Positions 30,830 through 42,700 of a stretch of 45,324 bases of DNA are shown one piece after another. The DNA is from Heterotrichella gracilis. Taxonomy: Eukaryota; Sar; Xanthophyceae; Tribonematales; Xanthonemataceae. A program made the translations under genes and the position numbers. Below the pieces are notes generated by a model. It was not told where the DNA came from and made no database searches. It was given only the letters and a program-made list of their open reading frames with translations. How positions within the stretch are numbered: position 1 is the first letter of the stretch; every line of letters begins with the position of its first letter. The stretch covers positions 1 to 45,324 of the forward strand of contig JAULBX010026596.1 in assembly GCA_032358255.1 (NCBI GenBank). The letters run 5' to 3'.

Positions 30830-33800
30830 ATGACCTCCCCTGAAGGAGAATCTGCTGCTCCAGCCGACCTATACCCCTTTGCCAGCCTGCAGATCTGGCA
30901 GCAGCAGGTGGCTCAGGAGCTGAGGGTGGCGGGAAACACGCAAAATAAGGTACGCGCATACACTTACCCTATGCTAGGGTTTCTGCAAACCCCGGCACTG
31001 CCTGGGGCCCGCTCCCCCCTGCACCCTCCCGCATGTCATATCTGCGGGCAAAAGCTAGCGTTGGACCAAAGAATCTGCCTGTGGCGAGTATCATTCCTTC
31101 TTTCAGTGGCAGGCAATTTGTTGTCACCATGCGCGCACAGGCAAAATGAGACTTTATATGGCCATGCATGGCCATGCAAGCACGCGTCGACTGCATGCGG
31201 CGCATGCACGCCATATGGTGCCTGTGACACACTTGATTGTCTTGCCATGACCAGTGCTGTAGCCCTGCATTGAGTATGGCGTACATTGCATTGCTATTGT
31301 ATTGTACTGTACTGTATTGATGGCAACCCTAGTCATGGCTTAAGGTTCCATGGCCACTGGCAGCGCATGTACATGATGAAATAGTATGCCTGCCTGCATT
31401 ACCTACTTTTGATGTGCACTTGCGCAAAGTAAAAACAAATCGACAAATCGACAAGAAAGCACACAGAGTTAAATATCATGTTTTGATTCAACCGTAGCAG
31501 TCACTGCAATGGCAAACCCTAGCAGTCGCTGCTATGTGGCCATGGCAAACCCTAACCGTTTCTGCTATGTGGCGCCTGCAGGTGCGCCTGCTTGTTGAGC
31601 AGAGCCGCGAGGTGGAGATGGTGGTGGGCGGTTGCAACCGGCATGCTTGAATTTGATAAAACTGGCATGTCCAAATTTGAAAAACAATTTTATGTTTTAC
31701 TGGAAGGCCCATATTCGTCTGATCTAATACCAGCTAGCCATATCACACCTACACAGTCAGTGCTGTGTGGTGGTGCAGGTGCGTATGCTGGTTGAGCAGA
31801 GCCGCGATGTGGAGATGGTGGTGAGCGGCTGCCTGCGGGATGCACTGTTAGAGGGGTATGAGGCTGGTCGCTGGGGTCTGATGGAGGACTATGAGGTGCT
31901 GGCAATTAACAGGTGCGGGTGGATTACAAATAATGGCACCCCTTCATAGGTTACAATTGGCCTCAGCAAGCAGGTTTAGCCGCTAGGGGTGCACCACACC
32001 CTGGGGGAGGTGTTGGCGAGTTACAGACCAGGTGTCTGGTACAATGCAGTCCAGTGCGGGGGGTATATGGCTAATAGCTGGGGGCTGATGGAGGAATCAA
32101 ATAACCTCAGATGCTTATCAGATGATATTATTGCTCGATTGTCAGATAAAATCAGATGGAATTTGTAATGTATTGCAATTGCTTATCACTGACTAACAAT
32201 GATTGACAAATTTGTGAGCAACTGCATGTGCCTCCGCAGGCGCCTGTACCGTGCCGCTGAATGTGAGCTTGTGACCGCAAAGTGCCTGGTGCTGCCCACC
32301 CTGGCGGATCAGGAGGGGGTGAAGGGGGATTATATGGAGGCAATAAAGGTGGGGAAGGGACAGTGGCCTAGGCTAAAGTGTGAATGGTGGGGACTGAGCA
32401 ATTGGGTTTCCATCCCGCTTAGCTTGATTATGTGGGGAGCTTTGTTTGCATACCTCTGTATCATTGAGAGACCAGGCTACTTTGAAATTCCCGGGATCAA
32501 GAACTATATTGAAGTTGATCAATGTGCGATTGAGGATGGAGCGGGCGCCTAAGAATGGCAAAAGTCTGTACTGAATGACTGGCCCTGCTGGTGTACACTG
32601 GGCTTAACTACCACTATGTACATACCATATTCACATGGGCATTCCTGTATGTCCCTAAGCAGCACCAATTTACAACTCTGTTGCCTAGAGAGCTTAACTG
32701 TTGTCACTACGGTAGTCAATTATTGCAAATCTAGTGACAACTAAGTGTTTTCTATCCCCAGGCGCCCTCCGCTTCCTCCATCTCAAATTATGAAAAGATC
32801 TCCGACCTGTCCCTGGCGCTGCTTGTGTGGCGCACCAACCTGCGCCGCAACTTGATGGGAATGGGTGAGGCGCCCTTTGGGGATGCACTGGAGGTAAAAT
32901 TTTCTTGTGTATCATTCTCGTGGTTGAGTTGTTTCTTGCCAATTCATCCCTTCCCCCAGCTGTTCTGTTCACAACTGCATCGGCTTCCTCCTGTTCCCTT
33001 CCAGTGGCACATCTACATCCTCCTGTTGAACAACGGGTTTTCAGTACCTTGAACTGTGAATTTACTTAAAATGCAGTGCAAAAGCTCATTGTTTGTTTTG
33101 CATGGTCCTTTCAGTTGGTTGAGGATGCGTACGAGGAGGGCATGCGAGTTGTTGCAGCCTGCGTGGCCAACAGTACCAAGTACCTCAACCAGCCCAACCT
33201 GCACATAGGTACCGGCGGTGCGTTTGATCACCTGTAGCTGCACTGTGTCATTTGCCTTGTAAACCAGAGTCGTTGTTGACACCCTCACTCAGTCCGCTTG
33301 GCAGCCTGCACTGGTGTCTTATACTCCCGGTACTAGCATTCAGAATGGCGATGCATCATGTCGCATGATTCATGCGCCAGTCTCAAGGGTGCAGCAGCTT
33401 GTGTCATGCTGTTCATGCTGTGCCACATGGACCCCAGGTTTTCCCATTGATTGGGTGCAAGGCATTGGAGTCAGCAGTATGTTGCATTAAATCCTGCATT
33501 GCAGATAACACATGCGGCAACACATGAGCATTGGCATTTCATTCGTCACTGCGCTGCTTTTGCCCTTTCAATTCAGTATCCAACATTGCCTGAGGTGCCT
33601 GAAAACGTTTGCAGGATACATGCACACACATGCAAATATTATACAATCCAAAAGCCAATCTCCACCACCACACGCATGGTGACTGGCCAGCCCATGTGCT
33701 GCTTAGCACGCGCGCAAATCCCACCTTATGTGCAGTATGTATGTGTAGTATGAATGCACGTGCATGTGCGCTCCTTTACAACTTTCCCCTCCGCTTTGCA

Positions 33801-34084
33801 GCTTGCTCACATGCGCAATTTCCCCCCTTGCAGGCACCCCACCCCCTGTCCCCGCCAACCTCAACATAGGGGGAGTGCACCAGGCCATGGTCACCGACAA
33901 GGGGAAGGAAGCCCTAAAGGAGGGTTTGGCAGCGCTTGTGCAGGAGCTGCGCCCGGAACTGAAACCCTACCTGGAAACCCTAGACACCCAGGCAGCGGCC
34001 GGTTCCCATGGACCCAATGGCAGCGCAATCCAGGTGGAGCGGGAGGGAAGTGCGGAGGAACCAGCTTATGACTTGTCATGGTAA
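30830..34084 (+). CDS. Conserved-looking protein of unknown family, 7 exons, 292 aa
   Basis: Exons: 30830-30949, 31779-31912, 32240-32348, 32762-32893, 33005-33043, 33115-33208, 33834-34084. All are GT-AG and in phase. The protein begins MTSPEGESAAPADLYPFASL and continues with amphipathic helices (VRMLVEQSRDVEMVVSGCLR, YRAAECELVTAKCLVLPTLA, LSLALLVWRTNLRRNLMGMG, LVEDAYEEGMRVVAACVA). It ends with a Pro-rich turn, EALKEGLAALVQELRPELK and a C-terminal YDLSW. No signal peptide or clear membrane segment is seen. It looks all-helical and soluble. I do not recognise the family. Exon 5 is only 39 nt, with donor GTACCT. Two echoes of exon 2 lie in flanking introns. Confidence 0.75.
31575..31640 (+). 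repeat. Copy of exon 2 start of the 292-aa gene, in intron 1
   Basis: CAG|GTGCGCCTGCTTGTTGAGCAG and the following GAGGTGGAGATGGTGGTG closely match 31776-31830. The acceptor and the reading frame are kept for about 18 codons, then the match stops. It could be spliced as an alternative 5' part only if a donor followed in frame; none was seen. Confidence 0.85.
32065..32100 (+). repeat. Short copy of the exon 2 middle of the 292-aa gene, in intron 2
   Basis: GCTGGGGGCTGATGGAGGA at about 32078 repeats GCTGGGGTCTGATGGAGGA of exon 2 (about 31870). No splice sites remain around it. Confidence 0.7.
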
Positions 34085-34811
34085 AGCCAGGAGGAGCGCA
34101 GTACTATCAAGGGATGTATGGAAAGAGACTCTCTCCATATACATACCTCTTGGTGCTATCATGGATGGTTGCTCGAGAGGAGGAGCAGGGCGCGGTGTCT
34201 TCTAGATCTCCCGCCCTGGAACCCTTTTTGAAAATCCCTGGAGTTGAGCAGTTCTAGAATCTTTGGCTGGGTTTGATGGCAGGGTAGACGGTGTGGACCA
34301 GGAGGGCTGAGGGATTCTCATGTGCTGGGTGGTGGCAAGGCTGGGGGAGATACACTGCACACATGGGGACTTTGCAGGAGGTGGTGGCAGTGGGACCTGC
34401 ATCCAGGGTCTTCCTGGAATCTGGTATATCCTAGGCTCCCTGGCTTGATCCAATGACATTGCAGACTGTGTGGAGGGGGAGGGCAGTGCTAGGATTGTAT
34501 GCGCCTTATGTCTGGGTCTAGGAACAGTGATGGCGCCGCACTAAAAACAAGTGGTCAAGTGATCTGGCAACGCTGGGTGGCTTTCCGTGTTTTGGCGCAA
34601 TATGTGAAGCAAATGCCGTTGCAGTGTTCCCTAAATTATTAGAGTCTGAAAGCAGTGATCGCACCTGTACATGGCACTCTGATTGTCAAGAAATGTGTTT
34701 TGGGGCAACATCATGCTCTGCCATCCATCTTTGAGGTGCCACTGGCGGCAAGTATATGTACAAGTAGCTACACTAGTGCAAGCAACCTTCTTCAGGAATG
34801 ATAGAATTTTC

Positions 34812-34880
34812 GGAACCCTAAACCCTGGATGCATAATATGTAAACCCTAAACCCTTTACCATAAACCCTAAACCCACCCG
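34812..34880. repeat. Interstitial telomere-like CCCTAAA heptamers
   Basis: At least five AAACCCT/CCCTAAA units occur in two short clusters, with a TGTAA at 34839-34843 between them. The TGTAA lies about 755 bases after the 292-aa stop and could be its polyadenylation signal. The arrays are too short and internal to be a chromosome end. Confidence 0.85.
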
Positions 34881-35095
34881 CCCGCTGGTTGTCAGTGTTA
34901 TGCTCCTCCTTATCTTACCATCAATGCAACGAACGCACCCATCAAAGCATGTTTCCGGAAGGCGCCATGTCACACAATCGCGTTAACTGTGTACATCAAA
35001 CTCATACGCAATAAGCCGCAGTCACAAACTGCTCAGTCCGAGTGCTACTGTTGTCGCCCTACAACTCTCTACCCCCATCAATCTAGCTGGTCAAA

Positions 35096-38000
35096 ATGAG
35101 TGCATCCAGGTTCGATGGGGCGAAGGAGTTCTTGCATGGAACTCCCCTGTCTCAGCTGCTGCAGAGCCAAAACACCCATGTGGTGTCGATGAAGACAACC
35201 TCTACCGTGGAGCACGCGCTGAAGGTACGAGGTGATGGAGCGACATACTTCCCGGCTACGTCACACAGGCGGCGAGGGAATAGGGGGGCATATTGACATC
35301 AAGGCAATCGCTCCAGTGAATAGCCCGGTGTTGATGTCGAGTATTTCGGATTGATGCAATCCTTGTTAACTGTGGTGGGACGGCTCGGTTGTCGAGTCGA
35401 GGTGGCTCTGCCACTGCCAGGTGGACATGCCATCACCCACTGTTTATTCTCATATCTGCAGAGCCTTGCTGCGAACAACGTGCTGAGCGAGCCAGTGGTG
35501 GACGAGCAGGGCGAATACTATGGCTGCCTCAGTGTCAACGATGTGCTCAAGAGCCTTGTGCACGGTAAGTGATGGCCCACCAGCATGTGCTGCAACTTAT
35601 GGCATCACCTGTAGAGGGGACACCACCCAGAGAGGTGGCACTGCAACCTGTTTTGCTGGACACTGTAAACAAGATTGCTTCTTTGACGTGTGTTGGGACC
35701 TTGACTGCACGTTGGCAGCTTAATGTGTATTGGAACCTCGACTTTATGGTGGCACCTTGATGTATATTGAAGCCTTGACTGCTTGCTGTGCTTCAGACCT
35801 TGAGGCCAAGTACCCACGGTGGATAGAGAACGTGCAGAAGCTGTCAAACCAGAGCCTGGAGACCTTCGGCCTGGACTTCAGCAGCCACCCAGTTGGCAAG
35901 CTGCAACACCGTAAGTGAAACATATGGTGATACCTGTATGAAAATTGCTCTGCGGGATTGGCCCACACCCCATTACATCTACTAATGCAATAGTGAGACC
36001 TATTGAGACCACCACCCTGTAAATGTGTTGTGCAGCGTGTTCTTTGGCAGCAGTGGAGCATATGTGACTGTGTCTGTGCCTTGTGCTCATAAGAAGTATG
36101 GTGTGTAACTCCGTGTGTGGCTGCAGATGGCGCCCTGTGCCTCCTGGACGCAGCTAACGCAAGCTCCATTTTGGATGTGATAGTGGAGGCCTTCAACATC
36201 CAAGACCCATATGTGAGCTGACCTGCACGTCCATATGCTTGTGGTGGTTTTGTCCTTATCCGGTGGAATTTGCAGCGGGGTTGCTCTGGGGTCGACGGAC
36301 TCAATCTCCATCTCTCATTTACAACTCCCACACGCCACTGGGTAGCGCCACAGGATTTAGTTGAATTTGCCATATAGGCCTTAGCTGTGTCGGAACCAGC
36401 TGTGAACGGGTGGTAGGCGTAAGGCATGTGCGACATACTCCGGCTGTATAACGTTGCTGGACGCTCATCCTAACCAGCACTCCTCCATGTACCCATCGCC
36501 ATGCTGATGGCCCCCATTGCTGCCCCTGCAGCCCCACCACCGCGTGTATGTGTGCACCAACGCGCACCAACAGACCAGCCGCACAGCTGAGAACATCACC
36601 GTGGTCAACATCGCCCCCGGCACAGAGAACGAGACCGCCACCGGCCTCACGGTGACCCACGTGGTGTCGCAGACAGATATTGTGCGCTTCTTGTGGCAGA
36701 ACAAGACGGTGCTGGGGGATGCGCTCAAGGCGTCAGTGCAGGAGCTGGGGCTGTTGAGGGTGCGTGCCTAAGGCTAAGGGTTTAGGGTTGAGTGAAGGGT
36801 TTATTGGTTCGGTGAAAGGAGCTGGGGCTGTCAAGGGTGGGTGTCTGGGGCCAAGGGTTTAGGGTTATATGGAGGGTTTATTGAATCAGTGGAGGAGCTG
36901 GGGCTGTCAAGGGTGTGGGCCGGGGATGCATGGCTTAGGGTTTAGGGTTAAGTGGAGGGTTAGGGATCATGTGGGGAGCTGGTTCCGTCAACGATGCGTG
37001 CCAGTTTGGTGCAGCGCTGGGTGGTAAATCTCCATGTGCACAAGATCCTTTGACACGCCAATCATAGTCGCACTGTCGCATGTACAATGGACCTATCCAA
37101 TGGCATGGCACCTCCTTGTATGCTGCAACAATGGTCTGGGTTGGTGTGCACCCACTGGGTCTTGGTCAGCAATTTTTCATTACCCATCTCGCGTTGGAAG
37201 CAGGCATAGCAACAGCACACACCATGGGCTGCCACATCTCTGTATCATGCATGGCAAACGTGCATCAACCACAGTCAGATGCCATAGGCTGCAATGTACT
37301 GTTCTCGAATGCTGAAATTTATGTCCTTCTTGGCAAAGGATGACTGCTTGGCGCCATGTTAACAAGGCTGGCTGCTGAATCATGCATGTAACCAATTCAT
37401 TAATTGTGCACCTCCTCTTACAGGGCGTGCCCATCACCGTGCCCGCCGACGCCCCCGCCCTCTCCGCATTCTACTTCATGGCCACAGACCACAAGTCAGC
37501 CGTGGGCATCCTGGACCCAGCCACAGGCGCCCTCCTCACCAACCTCAGCTCCTCAGACCTCCGAGGGTTGGCTGAGGATGAGTTCCCGCTGCTGCTGCTG
37601 CCAGTGGCGGAGTACCTGCTTGTGCGCAGGGAGCTGGGGGTGAGCAAGGACGACGCGCTGCAGGGCAAGCGGGTGGAGGTGCGTGAAAAGCAGTGACTGT
37701 TAGAGTATGTGGGTGTGGGTGTGGGTAAGGCTGTGGCTGTGTGGGTGTGGGTGTGGGTAAGGCTGTGGCTGTGCGGGTGTGGGTGTGTGGGTGTGTATGC
37801 CGGCTACGATTGGCATTGACTTTGCTTGTGCAATCTTGAGCGCTAATACCATACCTGTAGCATCCAGTGGGCATTCCATCTGAAGGTGCACACCGCAGCC
37901 AACTGCTATGGCATGCACATTTACTAGTCGTTTATCCTTTCATTCATTGTGTCATACCAACTGCTTGTGGTGCCACTTGTGCACCCGCTACCTTACGCAA

Positions 38001-38600
38001 ATCAGGGTGACTGAGCTAGTTGACATTCCTTTCTTAAACCCGGCCATAAACCCTAAACCCTAAACACATTCCCTCGCTGTGCGCAGGCCCCTACGCAGTT
38101 GCTTGTGGAGAAGCTGCCCATTGTGACGGTGCAGCCCACCGATAGCCTGGAGAAGGTAATGGACTGGCTTTCTTTTTTTTTGTTTTTGTGTCTTTTCTTG
38201 TCCCTGCCTGTTTTGTTGCTGACCTGTCTTGTATGCTTTGGGGTTTCTGGTCTGCTTATAGCTGCTTCTTGATCCCCCCCCTGTTTCTGTCAAAATGTAC
38301 TGTCCTAGGCCCCGTTCCATCACTGTTATCTATATAGACAAATTTTCAATTATCTATTTCCCCACCTACAAATGGATGTTGGCATTACATTTCCAGGTGC
38401 TTGAGCTGCTTGCCACCAAGAAGCTGCACCGCGTGTATGTGACGGACAACGAGGCGCCCGGCCAGGGCAAGCCCATCAGCGTGATCACGCTCACAGACAT
38501 CCTGCGCATGATCACAAAGCAGGCTGCGCCACCACAGGCTGTGGCAGAGGGTGAGCCTATGGAGACTCTGGAGACTGACTCGGAGTCTGAGTCTGAGTAG
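35096..38600 (+). CDS. CBS-domain protein, AMPK-gamma/SNF4 (PV42) type, 8 exons, 395 aa
   Basis: Regulatory subunit-like protein with four CBS repeats, which in this family bind adenine nucleotides and control SNF1/AMPK-type kinases. Exons: 35096-35224, 35462-35564, 35797-35910, 36127-36212, 36532-36759, 37424-37678, 38087-38155, 38397-38600. All are GT-AG and in phase. CBS1: TTSTVEHALKSLAANNVLSE and YYGCLSVNDVLKSL. CBS2: GLTVTHVVSQTDIVRFLWQN. CBS3: TVPADAPALSAFYFMATDHK and GALLTNLSSSDLRGL. CBS4: VTVQPTDSLEKVLELLATKK and ISVITLTDILRMI. The tail ETDSESESE is acidic and resembles a CK2 target. The length suits plant SNF4/PV42-type proteins. The partner kinase is inferred. Confidence 0.88.
36770..37010 (+). 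repeat. Tandem copies of the CBS exon 5 3' end with TTTAGGG motifs, in intron 5
   Basis: The exon 5 end GGAGCTGGGGCTGTTGAGG recurs as GGAGCTGGGGCTGTCAAGG at about 36820 and 36894 and more weakly at about 36976. The spacers contain AAGGGTTTAGGGTT-type telomere-like strings and GAGGGTTTATTG. The unit is about 75 bases. In the copies GTTGAGGGTGCGTG becomes GTCAAGGGTGGGTG, so a GT donor context persists. Confidence 0.88.
37700..37795 (+). repeat. Tandem GTGGGTGTGGGT / AAGGCTGTGGCTGTG repeat in CBS intron 6
   Basis: Two copies of a unit of about 40 bases are made of GTGGGTGTGGGTAAGGCTGTGG, directly after the exon 6 donor. Confidence 0.85.
38042..38066. repeat. Interstitial telomere-like ATAAACCCTAAACCCTAAAC
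   Basis: Two and a half CCCTAAA units lie about 20 bases upstream of the exon 7 acceptor of the CBS gene. Confidence 0.9.
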
Positions 38601-39750
38601 GCTGGGGCAACGTGGCCTGGGCACCAATATGCATGGGCCAACGTGGGATGGGGCAACGTGGGATGCGTTGGTGCTCGTGAATGGGCACTATAATCCACAC
38701 CACAGGGGGAATGGTATCGCGAGGAAGGTACTGTCAGGGGACTTGAAGGTTTTTGGATGGTGAGCTTTCATATGGACTAGTGGACAGATGGTTGCAGGAA
38801 TAGTAGCCTGATGGAACCTACATAATGTGCGGTGTTGAGGTACATGGTGGTGGCTCACGCACATCCTATTGACAGCGGTGATCATTTTGCAGTTATCGCA
38901 ATATTGCAGTATGCATATTCAATGATAGCACGCTGTGCCTGTCAGGGCTTGGCAAGGGGCAGAACCGGTTAGGGCAACCTGCAAGTGTGATTGCTAGCCT
39001 GGATGCTACAGTATTATTGTTGGAACGCTTCCTAACCACCAGGGGACCTACCCTTACCATCAGATACAGTAAGTTCTTGCCCAGTGGGCAACCAAAGTTG
39101 ACGGTAGCTGCTGCCAGTGGGCAACCTGATTCATCGTCAACAGTGGCTGCCGTGGGATCATCATGGCATGCATTGTCAACAGACATGGGCTGCATTCCAG
39201 TCCCCACCCCCACTGCCGGGTATGGCACTGTCACCACAGCTCATAAAGCTCAGCATGCGGGGTGTCCCCTTCCAGGAAGGGCCTCAAGAACCTCGGGCTG
39301 GGTCCGCATGCTCAATGATCATACCATTGGCAGTATGGAGTCCGCCCCACTGTTGACATACCTCCCTGCATTTTCACTTGACCCAACCATTGAGCGGTTG
39401 GTTAAACGTTTGTGTTCTTTCACTGAGTGGGACTCCATGCAAGTGTGCACCACACCGACCCAGCTGCCCACTACCACCAGTTTCTTACAAACCCTACAGC
39501 AGACCCTACCGGTATGACCCAATTATGGTACATGCGCCAACCTAGCTGTGACACACTTTTAAGGCGAGTCACGTAGCGTCTTCAAAGGAGCTGTATTTCA
39601 AGCACTCGTTGTGAGTCAGATACCAGATACCGGCCTGGGAACTAAGGGCCCAACCTCCCTATTAGCACCCTACCACCACATACTCCGCAGCGTTGGGAAT
39701 CTCCTGGTGAATGGCACACTGTTCCGAGTTGCAAGTGCTGGTGTAGCGCC
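38601..39750. other. Region between the CBS gene and ABCC, with an unrecognised 176-codon frame
   Basis: A plus-strand frame at 38987-39517 (MIASLDATVLLLERFLTTRG...) ends at a stop before the ABCC start. Within it a CAGTGGGCAACC string repeats (about 39080 and 39114). No family is recognised. It may be chance or a relic. The rest should hold the CBS 3' UTR and the ABCC promoter. Confidence 0.3.
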
Positions 39751-42700
39751 ATGGTGCGGCCCGACGGGCCAGAGTTCTACCAGTCCCGGGGCTTTTCAAG
39801 GCCTGTGGGTTGGGACACAGCTGGCCTGTTCTCCCGATTGAGCTATGCATGGGTGTCGCCTCTGATAGCTCGAGGCAAGGAAGGGAGCATACGGGAGGAC
39901 ACGGCCGCAGCGTTCACGCTTGCGTCGGACGATGCGGTGCTGCTTGCGGGGCAGTTTGACGAGGCGTATGCGGCGTGCAAGGTGGGTGGCGTGTCACGTG
40001 GGCATGTACGTCATGGCATGTGGTGGCGGTGGCTCGAGCCCCGAGTGAAGGGGGGCGTTGCTGAGCAACGCATATTGCGTGTTATCAGTGCCGTGGTATA
40101 ACGTGAAAGTAGCTGGGAATCGTCCAAGGGCGAGCATTCTCTACTGGCGGTGGTGGCGGACAGTGCACATATGCATGCATGCATTTTTTGCTACATGCAA
40201 TGCATGCATGCGTTGGGGGAGGTTCACCTGGCCACCTGCAACAACTGCGAGGCGATTTCGTACACCCTGATCTCCCACGGTTTGACCCGCAACAGTGATT
40301 TATGCACTCAGGTTGCACCACTCCACACCACTGGTGGCAGCCAGTGCGTCCAGCCCAGGCCAGCTTGCTTGGCTTCGTCTCTTTCTGAACCACTTTTTAC
40401 ACACACTAGGAACCTAATTTACTTCTGGTGATGGCGAGCACTATTCTAGCCACCCACCCGCACACACATCCCGTGCATACCCGCAACACATCCCGTTCAC
40501 ATCCGCCGCACTGGCGGGTGTATTCTTGTGCTCTAATGTTTGGTAAACGAGTTAGCCTCGGGGACCGGCTTTGAAGGCACTTGCCGCCCAGGACCGCCCC
40601 CTCCCTGCGCTGGTCGCAAACCCTTGCTTAGGTTATTTAGCCCCCTCTCCATTCCCCCTCAGGCACGCGCCCCACGGGGTACCAACCTCACCTTCCGCTC
40701 CCTGCTGTGGCTCTGGAGGCACACGCTGCTGGTCCATGCCATTTGGACCCTGGTGGAGATAGCCGTGCGGTGAGACCCACACCCTAAATCCTTTATTTAA
40801 ACCCTGATGTGCTCGGCTATCCCGGCTAGATATAAAATCGACGTGCGCCACGACTTTAGGAAGACTTTTATGTATCAAGACGCCATGCATGCTTGCCTAC
40901 CATGCCGCAGAAGTGGGAATGATTATTGCCATAGCCCAAATCCTGTAATATTCCACATCCAATTTCCTTCTCCTGCACTCCACCAACCACCTCAATCGTT
41001 GCAGTGTGATCGCCCCAGTCCTGCTGCGCCAGCTGCTGCTGTGGATCACCGGGCGCGTGGGTACCTCCCCTGGTGCCTACCCCCCCTGGAAGGGCTGGCT
41101 CATTGCCATGGCACTGGCAAGCACAGGATACATATACTGCGTGGTGCACCACCAACTGTTCTGGTACGACCTACAAGCAGTATGCCACCTTGTAGTATGC
41201 CCAAAAGTGCATTGCAAAAATACAATCAGCATGCACAGGCTACATCCACTGCGTGGTGCACCACCAACTATTCTGGTGTGACCACCAGCACTGTCTGGTG
41301 GTGTAAATATAATGTTTTTTGTATTTTGTTGGCCAATCTCACATGATTCACAGGGCTGCCTGAGTGGGAGGCACACTTGCGCAGCTATTTTGTTAGTTTC
41401 CCCCCTTCCCCTAATGCGTATACAAATAATGCCAGTATATTAAATCCAATAAGACAATAACATGCACCCTTTCCTAGCTATGCTACCTACTTTTATTTTG
41501 GCTTGTGTGCAGGATGGGTATGCATACCCTAAACCCTTTACCCTAAATTTCAAACCCCTTCATCAATGGACACTTGGTGCGGCGTGTGTGCAGGATGGGC
41601 ATGCACACGGGGATGTGCATGCGGTTGCAAGCGGTGGCAGCACTCAATGCCAAGGTACTGCGGCTGAACAGCGGGTCCATTGCTGACGTCACCACAGGCC
41701 ACGTCATCAACCTGGTCAGCAATGACATACGCAGGTGGGGTGGTCGCTAGGGTTTTTCTCTTGCATGTATCTTGCTGGTGGGATTTCCTGTATTTTCTGG
41801 AAAAGCCGTGAATAGCCAGGCCTAAAAGGGCTGGAATATGCGATGGTTGATAAGGATTGAAATCAATTATTTTTCCTTACTCTGACCTTATACCACATAT
41901 AATTATTATCATATGTAATTAAAAAGGTGCTCTCCATTGCAGGTTTGACGACGCTCTCCCCTTTTGGGTCTTCCTGTGGGCAGGGCCCCTTGAGCTGCTC
42001 ATAGTGCTGACGCTGGTGGCCCTGGCCATAGGGTTCTGGGCGGCCCTGGCTGGGATCAGCGCCATGCTGCTCATCATACCGCTGCAGGTAAAAATTGAAC
42101 AAGTTTATCGCTTCCATCATCCTCTTGTTCTTTGTCTGTCTATCGTAATAGTATTGGTCAATCAACACATGTAAAATTCTCCAATAAATTCTTTTAAATT
42201 ATCCCATTATCACCGTAAATCATTACATCAAGGTTTGTATCTCTTGTCATTGTGATTTTCAGCTCCAACTTGTTGCAACCCTGCCGCAGGGTTACCTCGC
42301 CCGCCACATCGGCCGCCTGCGGGCGCGCACCGCTGCATTCACTGACGAGCGTGTGCGCCTGACTGGTGAGGTGGTTGCTGGCAGCCTGGCCATGAAGATG
42401 ATGGGCTGGGAGAAGCCTTTCCTCAAGGAGATAAAGGCGCTGAGGAAAAACGAGGTACAGGGCGGCAATGCACAGCAATATTCCCCCTGATATCGGTTGA
42501 AGCATCCCTGCGAGTGTGTGTTTGTCACCTGTATTTATCTCTGGAAGGTGCACACTGCACATGTCTCCTTGGGCTTGCTCATCACGCTTGTGGTGCTATT
42601 CATTTCGCTCTCAGGCAGTGCGCGCCTAGTACCCACACCACAACAACCAAGGACAATCATTCCCCGAACACCTCACAGAAACACATCTAGGAGCCCCAAA

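Noticed and set aside
34812..34880. Possible chromosome end
   Set aside because: The telomere-like runs are only a few units long and lie between active-looking genes.
35744..36436. 230-codon minus-strand frame
   Set aside because: Antisense to CBS exons 3 and 4, with no coherent domain.
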